From positions 4,551,001 through 4,615,000 of the forward strand of contig NC_037652.1 in the NCBI RefSeq assembly GCF_003254395.2: a stretch of DNA of 64,000 nucleotides, written 5' to 3'. The notes under the pieces are model-generated. The model ran no database searches. It was not told the DNA's origin and saw only the letters and a list, made by a program, of their open reading frames with translations. Numbering within the stretch: position 1 is the first letter of the stretch; each line of letters begins with the position of its first letter. Source of the DNA: Apis mellifera. Taxonomy: Eukaryota > Arthropoda > Insecta > Hymenoptera > Apidae. Below, one piece after another: positions 25,430-36,215 of the stretch. The position numbers were made by a program, and so were the translations under genes.

Positions 25430-26686
25430 TAAATAATACTCGTCGTGCCGGCTACTAACAACTCCGCCGGTGGCAGAGATCCAGTAGCACGCCTCTACCT
25501 CACCGAGTCTCCACACACTTCATTTCCACTTTTCCACTCGTATTCTTACTTTCCTTCCTCGTCCTTCGTCACCATCTCTCTCACCAGCTGTTACGTTCCT
25601 TCTATCTCTCTTTCTCTCTTTGTCACTCATTCATCATCTCTTTTCTCTCTCTCTCTTTCTTCATTCATCGTTTCTTCCGGTTCTCTCATTACACTGTAAT
25701 CTCGATCACCGTCACCGAGCTATAAACTCGTAGATTCGTAGGTATTTATTTTACATTGGAATCATGCTATCGCCACCTCCACCACCACCACACGGTCACT
25801 CAAGGCTCGAGAGAAGAAGAAGCTGGTCGTCGTCGTCGTCGTTGCACACACGGACCATCCTCGAATCGTGTACATGATTTTCTCTTTGTTATTTATATTG
25901 TATTTATTACCCATTGTAAAGTTTTAATAAAAAAAAAAAATCATGTTTTTAAGAAGCCGCTTTTGATCCGCTTCTTCGTATTTTTTTTTCTTTTATCTCG
26001 TGTTTTGTATTCGAATTGATTTAATTCACTGCTCGTTCGATGATGCTGGATTTCTGGATTCGCTCGTGGCGAAAGAAACGAGAAATCGAAGGGGATTAAA
26101 GACTGGGCTTTGCTTCGATCTGCCAAGTAAATTATAGAATGAATGTATCGTTCAATTGGATCGACGCGAAATAAGGTCGTTTTTCTTTCTTCGCGCACAC
26201 GTCGAAGCTATCCAGATGTTCCATAATCAATTATCCAACATTTCTCATCGATGAATTCGCATATCTCGTAAAGGTAGAGAATATATTTTACGTCTTCGAC
26301 GTAATTTACAATCCGAAAATATTTAATTTCTTTATGCGAAGATTATTGTAACTTTCGTTACAATTTTTCTTAACCTTTTCTTCGTTTCACAATTGTATTT
26401 ATCGCAGAAAATAATAATTCCCTGCATACCTATTCGATTGTTATATCCAAGAAAACGGGTAAATAACAAACGGTAAAAAAGATTTCATCATCGCAGATCA
26501 GAGAATTCTATTAATCTTTTCGCAATAATCTTGTCCCCGAATTCTCGAAAAGACAGCATCCTGCTTTGCAATCTAGGAGATCAAACCGAGTAAACGTATC
26601 ATTACGCTGTTTACTTACCGACCAATGATAAATGGTAATCGTGACAATGTCTGGAAAAAATCCAACGGATGACATAAATCTTATTG
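25430..26686. other. Spacer after the Osi14-like gene
   Basis: It contains the 3' UTR, with AATAAA-like signals right after the stop and near 25925. A CT-rich stretch runs about 25560-25660. No gene is visible. Confidence 0.5.
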
Positions 26687-26722
26687 TATATAAACGATAT
26701 TTACGATCTGATGGAAGTCAGT
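26687..26722 (+). promoter_or_regulatory. TATA box and TCAGT initiator of the Osi16-like gene
   Basis: TATATAAA lies at 26687-26694 and TCAGT at 26718-26722. There is no ATG between the initiator and the start codon at 26761, which supports the chosen first exon. Confidence 0.65.
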
Positions 26723-26760
26723 CTTTGGAAATCGTTTGGGGATCGGTCGCAAACAAAGCA

Positions 26761-28619
26761 ATGACAAGTTGGAGGATCGTGGGCAAAGTGCAAGGATCGA
26801 TATTGATTGTGATTTTATATTCGGTGATCCTCCCGATCGTGGTACGAAGCCAAGCCAACGATGCAACGATCAAGAAGAATCTGATCCTGAATCCTTACAA
26901 AATCGTCGAGACCAATCAATAGTACAATCATTTTCGTTATTTCGTTTATTCTTTGATATAATGTGTTCGCTTCCGGACCAGTGACATCTCTTTTCCTCCC
27001 TTCTAAAATTCTTCAATTCTTCTCCAATATTTCCGTCGCTACGCTCTTTCTCTCAAATTATCGAAATTTCTAGCAACATTGGCCGAAGAGTGTTCGATTT
27101 CCGGAAGAACGGGATCAGAGTGGATATCAGAGTGGTGCCGTCTTCGAAGAACGACTCGATCAAGGACGATGGGTTCCCGGAGTTTCCAGCGATGGATATA
27201 AACCGATGCGTCATCGATCTCTCGTTGATCTGCGCGAGGAACCGCCTCGGCCGATTCCTCGAGTCGATTAGGAGCATGAACGAGATTCACTTAATGGGGC
27301 AAAACGTTAAACTGGTGAAAACCAGGGCGAGGATCGGTCGTGGCAGATTCGTTAACGAGAGTAACGACAATATAGAGCGCAGCGTCAACGATTTCTTTGA
27401 CACGTTCGCCTTGAGAATTACGTTACCAAGGTGGAGTGGGAATCGAGAAAAGAATCAGATCGACGTTATGTACGACGAGACCGATATTGTGGAAGGTTTG
27501 TCAGATTTTAACGTTTAATGAATAATTAACAAAATAATATATATATATAAATACGTATTACACTCTAGGAAGAGGGAAGAAAGGAGGTGGTGGTGGTGGT
27601 AAGGGAGGAGGCAAAGGGTGTCAGATGATGATGATGGCGGGCCTTATGATGCTGAAAATGAAATTTATGGGTAAATGAAACATCATCTTCCATTCCAACA
27701 AGTATATAATTAATTTTCAATCAAAATTTTCTTTTTTAATAAAAAAATTTGTTAAATCAGGAATAGCTACGATGAAAGGAATGATGATGGCAGGTATGTC
27801 CCTAATGATAACAATGGCAATGTTAATGAACAAATACATGAAGGGTGGCGGTGGTGGAGGCGGAGGCGGTAATGGAGGTAATATATCACGAATATTCGTC
27901 ATCGTCCGAGTATCATTTCGAGTATCGAATGAACACGGTGCATTCGATTGCTTGCAGGTCAATACAAAGAAATTGTTCTGTTGACGAAAGCTGCTGGAGG
28001 AGGAGCTGGAGGTGGCTACGGCGGAGGAGGTGGAGGTGGCTACGGTGGAGGGGGTGGAGGAGGTTATGGTGGCGGTGGCGGAGGCGGTGGTGGAGGAGAT
28101 TATTATGGCGTCCCACCGGCTATGACCTACGGTGTACCATCAGGCGGTGGTTGGGGTCGGAGTTTTGGAAGACAAGTTGTAACCACCAATCCCGAGAAAA
28201 TTAACTGTACGAACGATTGTACGACGAATTCACTTTTGAAAAGTGAAAGGAAACCTGTTCTAAGTACAAATTTTATCAGCTATAAGAATTACGGATACCC
28301 GTTTCTTAATTCCAATTTCACGAATTGGAATTACAGCAATCACGCGCAACCGCAGAAATATTTAATTAACAATGTTAGTAACGTGGAGCCATTACTGCGA
28401 CGTTCTTCTGATAATAAATACGCTATTGACACGAAAACTTATCGAATAAATGAGGGTACGAGAGATCGCGTGATTGACGGGGAATCAATCGTTGATCATA
28501 CGGATAATGTCACTTTGACGAATCATATAGGTAACAATTACGGAGCAAATTTAACGCAGCCGATTCACAGCAACGAATCAACGCCAATCAACGGAAGAGA
28601 GATTACATCTAAAGTTTGA
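26761..28619 (+). CDS. Osi16: Glycine-rich divergent Osiris protein, Osi16-like
   Basis: Five exons, join(26761..26921,27074..27495,27569..27670,27761..27877,27958..28619), 487 residues; every join keeps the frame. Exon 1 carries a signal-like hydrophobic stretch (SILIVILYSVILPIVV). The exon 1/2 join rebuilds a Tyr codon across GTACAA and TTTCTAG. The cysteine pair is C99 and C107, then ARNRLGRFLESIRSMNEIHL. Exons 3 and 4 hold a Met-rich hydrophobic part split by a phase-1 intron (MMMMAGLMMLKMKFMG, then MKGMMMAGMSLMITMAML), shorter and more Met-rich than in other members. Exon 5 has QYKEIVLLTKAA, like the Y-E-I-V tail, then long Gly runs with Tyr, then about 150 Asn/Ser/Thr-rich residues. AATAAA at 28722-28727. 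The family call is good; the long polar tail is unusual. Confidence 0.8.
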
Positions 28620-31137
28620 ATAGAGGAATTTCGAGAAAAAAATTCGAACGTTTCGTTGCGCGATGAATTTGATGTAATTCTCGAAAAAAAAAAAAAATGA
28701 AAAACTTTGTGTACTATTTAAAAATAAAATTAACTATTTAAAAATTACTTTGTTCGTTTTCAAGAATGATTCAAAACAAAACCCATCAATGCGATCGCGA
28801 TTTTAAATCAGGTGCCATTACGTGCAAAACAGTGGTGCGATCTTTCGAATAACCAAGTAAGACAATGCAGAACAGTGTTTTACCCGTCTTCGAGTGTAAC
28901 TTTTTATCCGTATGTTCCGTGAATTACAGACGAGAATAAATGTATTATCGTTAGAACGAAAAAAATAAAAAAAATAAATAAAAAAAGAAAAGAAATTAAA
29001 CGAATTTAATAATTCAACGATAGAATATTGAAATTGTAAGATTTTAAATAGAAACAATCGTTTGTGTCGATACAGCGCGTCCCTTTACCCGTCGAGCTGT
29101 GTTTACGTAAGGCTTTAGTTTCGTTTCGACTTTCGACATCGACGCGTGTGAAATACGTGCGGAAAATTTAATTTCGTATAAAATTTAAAATTTTGCGTGT
29201 ATTTTGTAATTTAAAAAATTACATGCAGTGTCGGTACATTTTTTTATTGTTAGAACGGACGATCTAGTGATTTAAACGGTGTCACGATTTTATCTGCGAA
29301 CGGTAAAACTTATGGAACTTTGCGTGTTCTGAAATACCGACTTCAAAAAACACCAAAAGTATTTTTTACGTATTTTTTTTATATCTATGGCAAACTGTAA
29401 TGTAAGTACACAAAATTGAATCATTCCAAAATACAAAATAAAAATAAAAATCTGTATTTTTATATTTTAACAAACTATTATTTATTTTTTAAATAAAATT
29501 TCTATAATAATAATAATTAATAATTAATTCTATCTATAATAATAAAAATATAATCGCGGTCGCAGCCAATTAGCTCATATTATTTCTTATAAAATATATA
29601 ATTATATCACTGATTGTTAACTAATTATACGGTGATATGATTATATATTGTATATTAAATAATAATGATTTCCCAGGTCTCACCGCTTGGAGGTTGCTGC
29701 GAATTGGAGACCCACCCTAGCCACGGCATCCCATCCACCCTCCTTTTGCGTGTGAAAATTTATTTTCAAATAAATTCTCCTTTTGGCGTACGTTTGCAAA
29801 ACGTTCAAATGTTTTACACGTTGCGCAATACGAACAACAAAAGGAGCTATAAAAAAGAAAACCGGCGCGGAAGACTAAATCTGAAAAATGAAATTTTAAT
29901 TAATCTATCGATATTTTACATTTCCATCATTATGAAAATGCAAAATGATTGATAGTTTGAAGCTTGAAAAAAAAGAAAAAAAAAGAAGCGAAATAAGCAC
30001 ATTTTACAAAGCACTACTTTGGCCATTATCTACTTGTCTACAAACTACTTAACACTCTTGATTTGCATGCATTTAATTGTAAATATATTTACATTTTCAA
30101 ATACATTTTTAATCGATATTTTTCCACGACGTAATCTTCTATTCTTCTGAGAAGTAAAGAATCCTGAAACAAACTTAAATATAGGATTAAAAACATTTTC
30201 CTACCTATTCTAAGAGCTCTTTTCCCTATCTATATAAGAATATTTTATTTATGAAGCGTGTCTATTAAAAATCTAAAGGATCTTTCTCACAACCAAACGT
30301 TCATACAAACAACACAACACAATTTTCAAAAATTCAACACAACAGGATATGAACCACATGTGGTGAAAAAAGAAGTGAACGATAGCTATGATGAACAAAG
30401 TCACATATAGCCATCAAGTATCGAGGATTTGATTGTTTAAAATAAGGAAGTTTAGGAAGAATGGCAATTTCATGATCATGTTGCCTCGAAAAGGAATATT
30501 CTTTCTATGGGAAACTATGAATCGGAGTAGGAAAGGCAAAGATGCCTTTTAACAAGAGGAAGAAGAGAAGATTAAATCATTTATAAATCCTATCTTATAA
30601 ATCCTACCAAGAAAAGCTAACTTTATTTGATCCTGCCTAATATAAAAATTGAAATGAAAGAAGAATGAGATGATCCCTCTATTGAAATTTGAGGACTGAA
30701 GAATTCCTGAAACAGAAATTATACAACAGAATTAGTGAAATTTAATAACACAGATAGTTAAATTTTACAAATGAAAATGAAATCATTATTTAATTACTTC
30801 TTCTTCTTCTCTTCATTTTCTTCAATCCTGTAACAAACTCAATCATTGGATTAGTAAAAAGAACACAGATAGTTAAATTCTACAAATGAAAATCAAATCA
30901 TTTAATTACTTTTTCTTCTTCTCTTCATTTTCTTCAATCCCTGCCTATAACAAACTCAATCATTGGATTAGTAAAAAGAAAATATTAATTTTCAAGATAA
31001 AATCAAATTATCAAAATATTGTTAAGTAACTCATAATTTTAAAGGAAAAACATTTATGTATTTAAAAAAATATATTTTTTAATAAATTAATTTAATATTT
31101 TTTAAAAGTATTTTCAATAGCAAATGCTCTTAATAAA
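28620..31137. other. AT-rich start of the desert between Osi16-like and Osi17-like genes
   Basis: Very AT-rich, with no gene recognised. A short GC-rich island at about 29670-29745 stands out in otherwise AT-rich DNA. A direct near-repeat containing TTACTTCTTCTTCTTCTCTT-like sequence occurs at about 30775-30860 and again at about 30880-30970. Confidence 0.5.
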
Positions 31138-31959
31138 GGGATGCTGAAAAGAAAAAAGAGGTAACGAGAAGGGTTACCAAAAAAAATATCCACTCAATAT
31201 AAACCCGAACAAACCGTGAGTGGAATCTCTTCTATCTCGCAACACTAATATACTAAAATCTTCAAAAAAAAACGCGAAGAGTGCTTTATTATATTTGCAA
31301 TACAATTCTTTAATAAAAAAAAAAAAAATAAATAAATAAAAGACTCGCGAAAATATGTAATGAAATATTTTAAATATTTACGAAATTCTCTAAATCAACT
31401 ATTTTCTGCACTCGTATTTTTTTGTACGCAACACTAATAGCGGAAGGTCGCAGCCATATCAGAGGCTGCCGTCGTATAAAACCACCTTTGCAACTCTTTT
31501 GGTCGCAATAAGTGATTCAAAGCTGGAACATGCTTCCACAATTCAAGTGGAAAAAGGGGATGCTGAAAAAAAAAAAGAGGTAACCAGAAGGGTTACCAAA
31601 AAAAATATCCACTCAATAAACCCGAACAACCCGTGAGTGGAATCTTTTTTATCTCGCAACACTAATATACTAAAATCTTCAAAAAAAACGCGAAGAGTGC
31701 TTTATTATATTTGCAATGCAATTCTTGAATAAAAAAAAATAAATAAATAAAAAACTCGCGAAAATATGTAATATTTTAAATATTTACGAAATTCTCTAAA
31801 TTAACTATTTTCTGCACTCGTATTTTTTTGTACGCAACACTAATAGCGGAAGGTTGCAGCCATATCAAAGGCTGCCGTCGTATAAAACCACCTTTGCAAC
31901 TCTTTTGGTCGCAATAAGTGATCCAGAGCTGGAACATGCTTCCACAGTCCAAGTGGAAG
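31138..31959. repeat. Tandem duplication of a ~0.4-kb hairpin-rich unit
   Basis: Unit 1 spans 31138-31556 and unit 2 spans 31557-31959, head to tail, both starting at GGGATGCTGAAAA. Most differences are in A-runs. Each unit has the same inverted repeats: GGTAAC/GTTACC, CCACTC/GAGTGG, GCAGCC/GGCTGC and TTCCAC/GTGGAA. In unit 1 these are at 31160/31173, 31190/31218, 31450/31464 and 31534/31547. Between copies the stems are unchanged, while the loops differ. Read on the minus strand, each unit also holds an open stretch of about 40 codons ending in TAG. Confidence 0.85.
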
Positions 31960-31982
31960 AAATAGTGGGCAATTCGTAAATT

Positions 31983-32350
31983 CGCAACACTACTGTACAA
32001 AACGCGTTTATTTGTGAACGCAACACTACTATACAAAACGCGTTTATTTGTGAACGCAACACTACTTCAAACAACGCGATCATTCATCATCGCAACACTA
32101 ACTCTTAAAACGAATGCAATATTCTTTAAAAACTAATATCTCAATAATATATCATATGATTGCAGTAAAAAAATAAAAATTCAAATAAAAAAAAAATAAA
32201 AAAAACAGGCTAATTCATCGAAATAATTAGAAACAATCGCGATATTATTTGCAACGCGATTCTCATTTTATCGCAACACTAATTCAAAACGCGAGATTTG
32301 TAAGTAAACGCAACTCTAATGCAACCCGTTACTGATCAATCGCAACACTA
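31983..32350. repeat. 36-bp periodic array of CGCAACACTA with hairpins
   Basis: CGCAACACTA starts at 31983, 32019, 32055 and 32091, an exact 36-base period, and again at 32271 and 32341, with a variant (CGCAACTCTA) at 32309. The sequence before several copies can fold with it: GCGTT/AACGC in two units, GCGAT/ATCGC in others, so the stem changes on both sides together. The same CGCAACACTA also follows a CGTA/TACG stem in each unit of the neighbouring 0.4-kb duplication. Confidence 0.8.
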
Positions 32351-32675
32351 ATAAAAAATCGCGATGCCCATGATGACTGGATCCGATGGGCCTGCATGCA
32401 ATCGGCCAGACAGCACAAACAATTACTACATATTGCTAAAACGAGCACGGTGACAAAATAGTAACAATGACTTCCCATCCTTTGGACCGAAAAAACAGAT
32501 CCAAAAGATGAGAAACCATTCGTTGCAGCCCCTCTTCGTGACAGTTTGTCGAGGCCTCTTCGGTCTTCCTCCTTCGGGCGCGATGCCCGCTGAAACTTAA
32601 ATCTAGGCTCGAGATTCACTGATCGCAAATCAAAAAAAAAAAGAAAAAAAAAGGACTAAATCGCGGAAGCTAAGC

Positions 32676-33115
32676 GCGCATGGACGACCAACAATCGCAA
32701 TGATCGTTCTCCGTACATGCGCAGAATCTCGAGCGCAACGTTCGTTTCGAAATTTTTCGCGACCGCGTCCGCGAAATTCGAAAAATCGAATGAACGAGGC
32801 CAGGGACGAATGATACGACGATTCACCATTCATCCCAGCTTCATCCTCGATTTCTCAAACTTTATTTCCTGAAACAGATTGTCACGCGAAAAAACGCGCC
32901 TACCCGAACAGAGACTGTGACAATCTGCCCGGCCCTACCTACTTACAATTAACATTCGCACCAGAAGTATACTACCTATCCTACCTAGCCCTATATTTAA
33001 AAAATGTGCAAAACAGGCGTACCAACACACACATTCCACGATATTCTCACGCATAATACTCAGGCGCAAAAGCCTACACTAGGGAAAGCGTCCCGGGACG
33101 CCTCCGACACCTGAG
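32676..33115. other. Cluster of long inverted repeats
   Basis: GCGCATG (32676-32682) pairs with CATGCGC (32716-32722). An imperfect stem of more than 20 bases spans 32740-32795. CAGATTGTCAC (32875-32885) pairs perfectly with GTGACAATCTG (32917-32927). A 14-base palindrome, GCGTCCCGGGACGC, lies at 33088-33101 inside a CTCAGG/CCTGAG pair. No protein gene is evident. Confidence 0.65.
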
Positions 33116-33189
33116 CTTGGCACACTACAGGCATACTCTAACTTTACGTACCATTTTCACTGAAATCGACTGATGATGGCTAGCAACCA

Positions 33190-34470
33190 TTGCGTATGAG
33201 ACAATAAACTTTCGTATATATATATAAATTTTAATATTAAATATATTGTACAATTGAAAAAAGATGTATGTTCTCTAAATAAAATATCATTGGAGGATAA
33301 TGTATCATTATTATAATGATATAACAAGTAAGATTATATTTTACTATTTTTAATCTGTAATATATAACAGATTTTATATACAAATTAATATTACAAATTA
33401 TAATATTACAATTGTGATTGAATTAATAATTTGTTAATGAAATAATAGTTAAAACGACGCAATTCCACAGCCTAACCACACATACACATGTGAAAAATAC
33501 GTCGTGCACGATATACTAACGCATCATCAGTCGCTGAGAAATTTTTATTAACTTATAACTAAGGTCATCATGCCCATCGCCTCTCTCTCACCCAAGTAAC
33601 ACCTGGGCACGTGAGTGAGTTCCTGGCAATGAACACGGAAAGGGTTAAATCTGAAAATCCTGAGCTAAAAAGATAGATTAGTGTAAATATTTAACGGGCT
33701 AATCATTTTGTATATATCATATTTCAAATTTTAATATTTCAAATTTTATTATCTTGACTCTACTTTATTTTTAATTTACTTTTTATCAATATAATAAATT
33801 ATTAAAATTTTAATATTCTATAAAATTATTAATCAAATGAGAATATATTTATTTAAAAAATGATTGAAACAATGTAATAATAATTAAAATTTAATAATTG
33901 AAAGTTAAATATCAATGATAATTAAAATACCCTCAGATGATTCCTTCATCAAAGCACATTTTTTAAAATACAAAATAAATATTCAAAATTTATAGCTTTG
34001 ATTTCAAAATCTACCTGTCGCGAAGTGTCTTCTTGCACATAATATTTGATATATTTTCAAACGAAAGAAATAAAGCTACAATTTTTATTATCTTGAAAAT
34101 CAAATGAAATGATTTATTATTATGGTATTATTTTATTTTAATATTTTTTTAGATATCTGATGTTTGCAAATATTCATAAAATATATTCATAAAAATATTC
34201 ATTAAATATAGTTTAATAGATTGTAATAATTTAATTTTAGAATTAATTATTTTAGAAAATTATTAATATTTAAAAACGCGATGTACAAGAAGACCTAGCC
34301 TGAATTAATAAATAAAAACAGAAAATGTTACTATTCACGAATAATAAATATCCGTGGTCACTGTGCTCGTGCAAAATTCTACGTATACAACCAGTTACCC
34401 GTGTCGATTTGGACCTTTCATCCTACGACATGATTGAGTAACCAGAGGAAACAAAATGCATGCGACTCAC
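33190..34470. other. AT-rich part of the desert
   Basis: Mostly A/T. A GC-richer patch at about 33570-33650 contains a CTCAC/GTGAG stem around CCCA/TGGG. No gene is recognised. Confidence 0.4.
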
Positions 34471-34518
34471 CATTAGATGCGAAGAATCTGCATTGCCATT
34501 GAAGTCCTCATCAAGAAA
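34471..34518 (-). other. Candidate minus-strand exon
   Basis: On the minus strand the segment lies between TTTTGATAG and a consensus donor GTGAGT. It is 48 bases long and open in one frame (FLDEDFNGNADSSHLM). Joined to the other candidate exons in this region it does not give a long protein, so a non-coding transcript is as likely. Confidence 0.3.
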
Positions 34519-34609
34519 CTATCAAAAAATAAAATATAATTTAAAACATATATATTATTATTTTAAAAAATTGGTACTTTAATTTGATATTAAAGATAGA
34601 TGAAGATAG

Positions 34610-35284
34610 TTACCTCTTCGCGTGATGGATGATCGCCTTATAATCTTGAACCACTGATTCTAATATATATCCGAAACGAATATTTAAAAAAAAATAAAAA
34701 AAAATTATTAACGCGCCCGTTCAAATTACAATCGGCGAACAAACACTGGCTCTAATTTCGCGAATAATTATTCTTTATAATTAATTTTAATTAGAGCAGC
34801 TGTGCTCTAAAAAATATTTAAAATACTATTACGAAAGAAACACTGACTCTAACAACCGCATTGCGCGCGGTTACATATATTTGTTAAGATTCAAATCCAA
34901 GAAAAAACCGCAAAATCATCAGCACCTTTAAAAAATGTAAAATATTATAATACATTCATAATATTTTTTTTAAAAGTTAAAAATTTAATTAATAAAAATA
35001 ATGGTGAAAATAATTACCTCTTCGAATGATGGATGATCGCCTTATTCTCTTGATGCACTGACTCTAAATATATATCCGAAACGAATATTTAAAAAAGAAA
35101 AAAAAAATAAAATATAAGACTATCGACGCGTCCGTTTAAATTTCAATCGACGAACAAACACTGATTCTAATTTCGCGAATAATTAATATAAAAAAATTAA
35201 ATTAGAGCAGCTGTGCTCTAAAAAATATTTTAACTACTATTACGAGACTAACACTGACTCTATCAACCGCATTGCGCGCGGTCA
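34610..35284. repeat. Second tandem duplication with covarying stems and a duplicated exon-like segment
   Basis: Copy A is 34610-34874, copy B 35014-35284. On the minus strand both carry a 46-base segment (34614-34659 and 35018-35063) with TTAG before it and GTAAYT after it. The stem TAGAGCA/TGCTCTA is identical in both copies and ACCGC/GCGGT is kept. A third stem reads CGCC/GGCG in copy A and CGTC/GACG in copy B, a compensating change. The motif CACTGRCTCTAA or close variants recurs six times. Confidence 0.75.
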
Positions 35285-35617
35285 TAATTTTTTCTGAAAG
35301 AAAAATTGGATTAGGAGGGAGGGAATGAAGAAATAAGAGAAAAGAAACAAAATTTTTCGATCTTTTCTTCTTTTTTCTATCGAGCATTATTAAAGAAAAT
35401 ACTTTTCTGAAGCTAGAAATTGAGAGTTATGATGAAAGAATAAATTTAATTTATTTGAAATAAAAAATAAAAATGTAATTTATTTAATCTAATTTCATTA
35501 TAGTATTCTTAATAATTCATGTATTACGAGTTACTTAACAAATATAGATATATTAGTATATTATAACTCAACAAGAAAAACGTAAATCTGCTTTTGATAT
35601 GAAAAATCAAATGTTAC
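35285..35617. other. AT-rich desert, nothing seen
   Basis: AT-rich sequence between the duplication and the next candidate exon. I see no gene or strong repeat. Confidence 0.4.
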
Positions 35618-35705
35618 CACTTCTCCGATTAACCGTCGTCGAAAGTCGTTAACGGCAGCCATATTGAAATTCCGTTTTCCACCTCGTGATATTCCGATAT
35701 TTTAT
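35618..35705 (-). other. Candidate minus-strand exon with ATG
   Basis: 88 bases on the minus strand between a good acceptor (ATTTTTTGCAG) and a donor (GTAACA). It contains ATG at 35662 followed by 15 open codons to the donor (MAAVNDFRRRLIGEV). A TTAAC/GTTAA stem lies inside. It could be the first coding exon of a small protein or part of a non-coding RNA. Confidence 0.35.
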
Positions 35706-36010
35706 CTGCAAAAAATAATCAAATTTTTAGAATAAATATATAAAATATATGAAAATTAAAAGATTGTATTAAAATGAGGCAATAACTAATATAATTTGAC
35801 AAACAAAATTGAATTAATTAATTTTTTCGAAAAATTATTAATATTTAACAATAAATTATTGAATAAATGTACTAATTAAATAATAATGAGAAGAAAAAAA
35901 TAATATATTACGTAATAAATTGGTCACACTTTGGGAAGAGAAGCGTTTAAACACTATAATTTTCGATATATAACAATTTCAATATATAATATAAACTGAG
36001 GGGAGAGGGG

Positions 36011-36023
36011 AGGGGGGGGGGGG
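36011..36023 (+). repeat. Poly-G run
   Basis: A run of G at about 36011-36023 follows GGGGAGAGGGGA. It stands out in very AT-rich DNA and is a possible assembly or replication hot spot. Confidence 0.7.
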
Positions 36024-36215
36024 GAAGCAATTAAACAAGTCGAAACCTGTCGAAACCTGTCGAACGTGATAAGAACACGAACTGAAATTTTCTCGAAAGA
36101 TTGAATTACATTGAAAAATGTTTTCAGCTTTGCAGCCTTGAACATTGTTCAATAATATAATTCAATAAATAATTAAATAAAACTAATATAAAAATAATAT
36201 AAGCGATATAGCTTA

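Noticed and set aside
31983..32110. CRISPR-like regular repeat
   Set aside because: The context is a nuclear insect genome; the whole 36-base unit is repeated with no unique spacers and there are no cas genes.
33465..33480. CCTAACC as a possible telomerase RNA template for TTAGG
   Set aside because: Less than one and a half repeat units are present, which is not enough for a template.
33570..33650. piggyBac-like end (TTAA followed by CCCTTT on the minus strand near 33645)
   Set aside because: No matching second end or transposase sequence was found nearby, so the resemblance is too weak.
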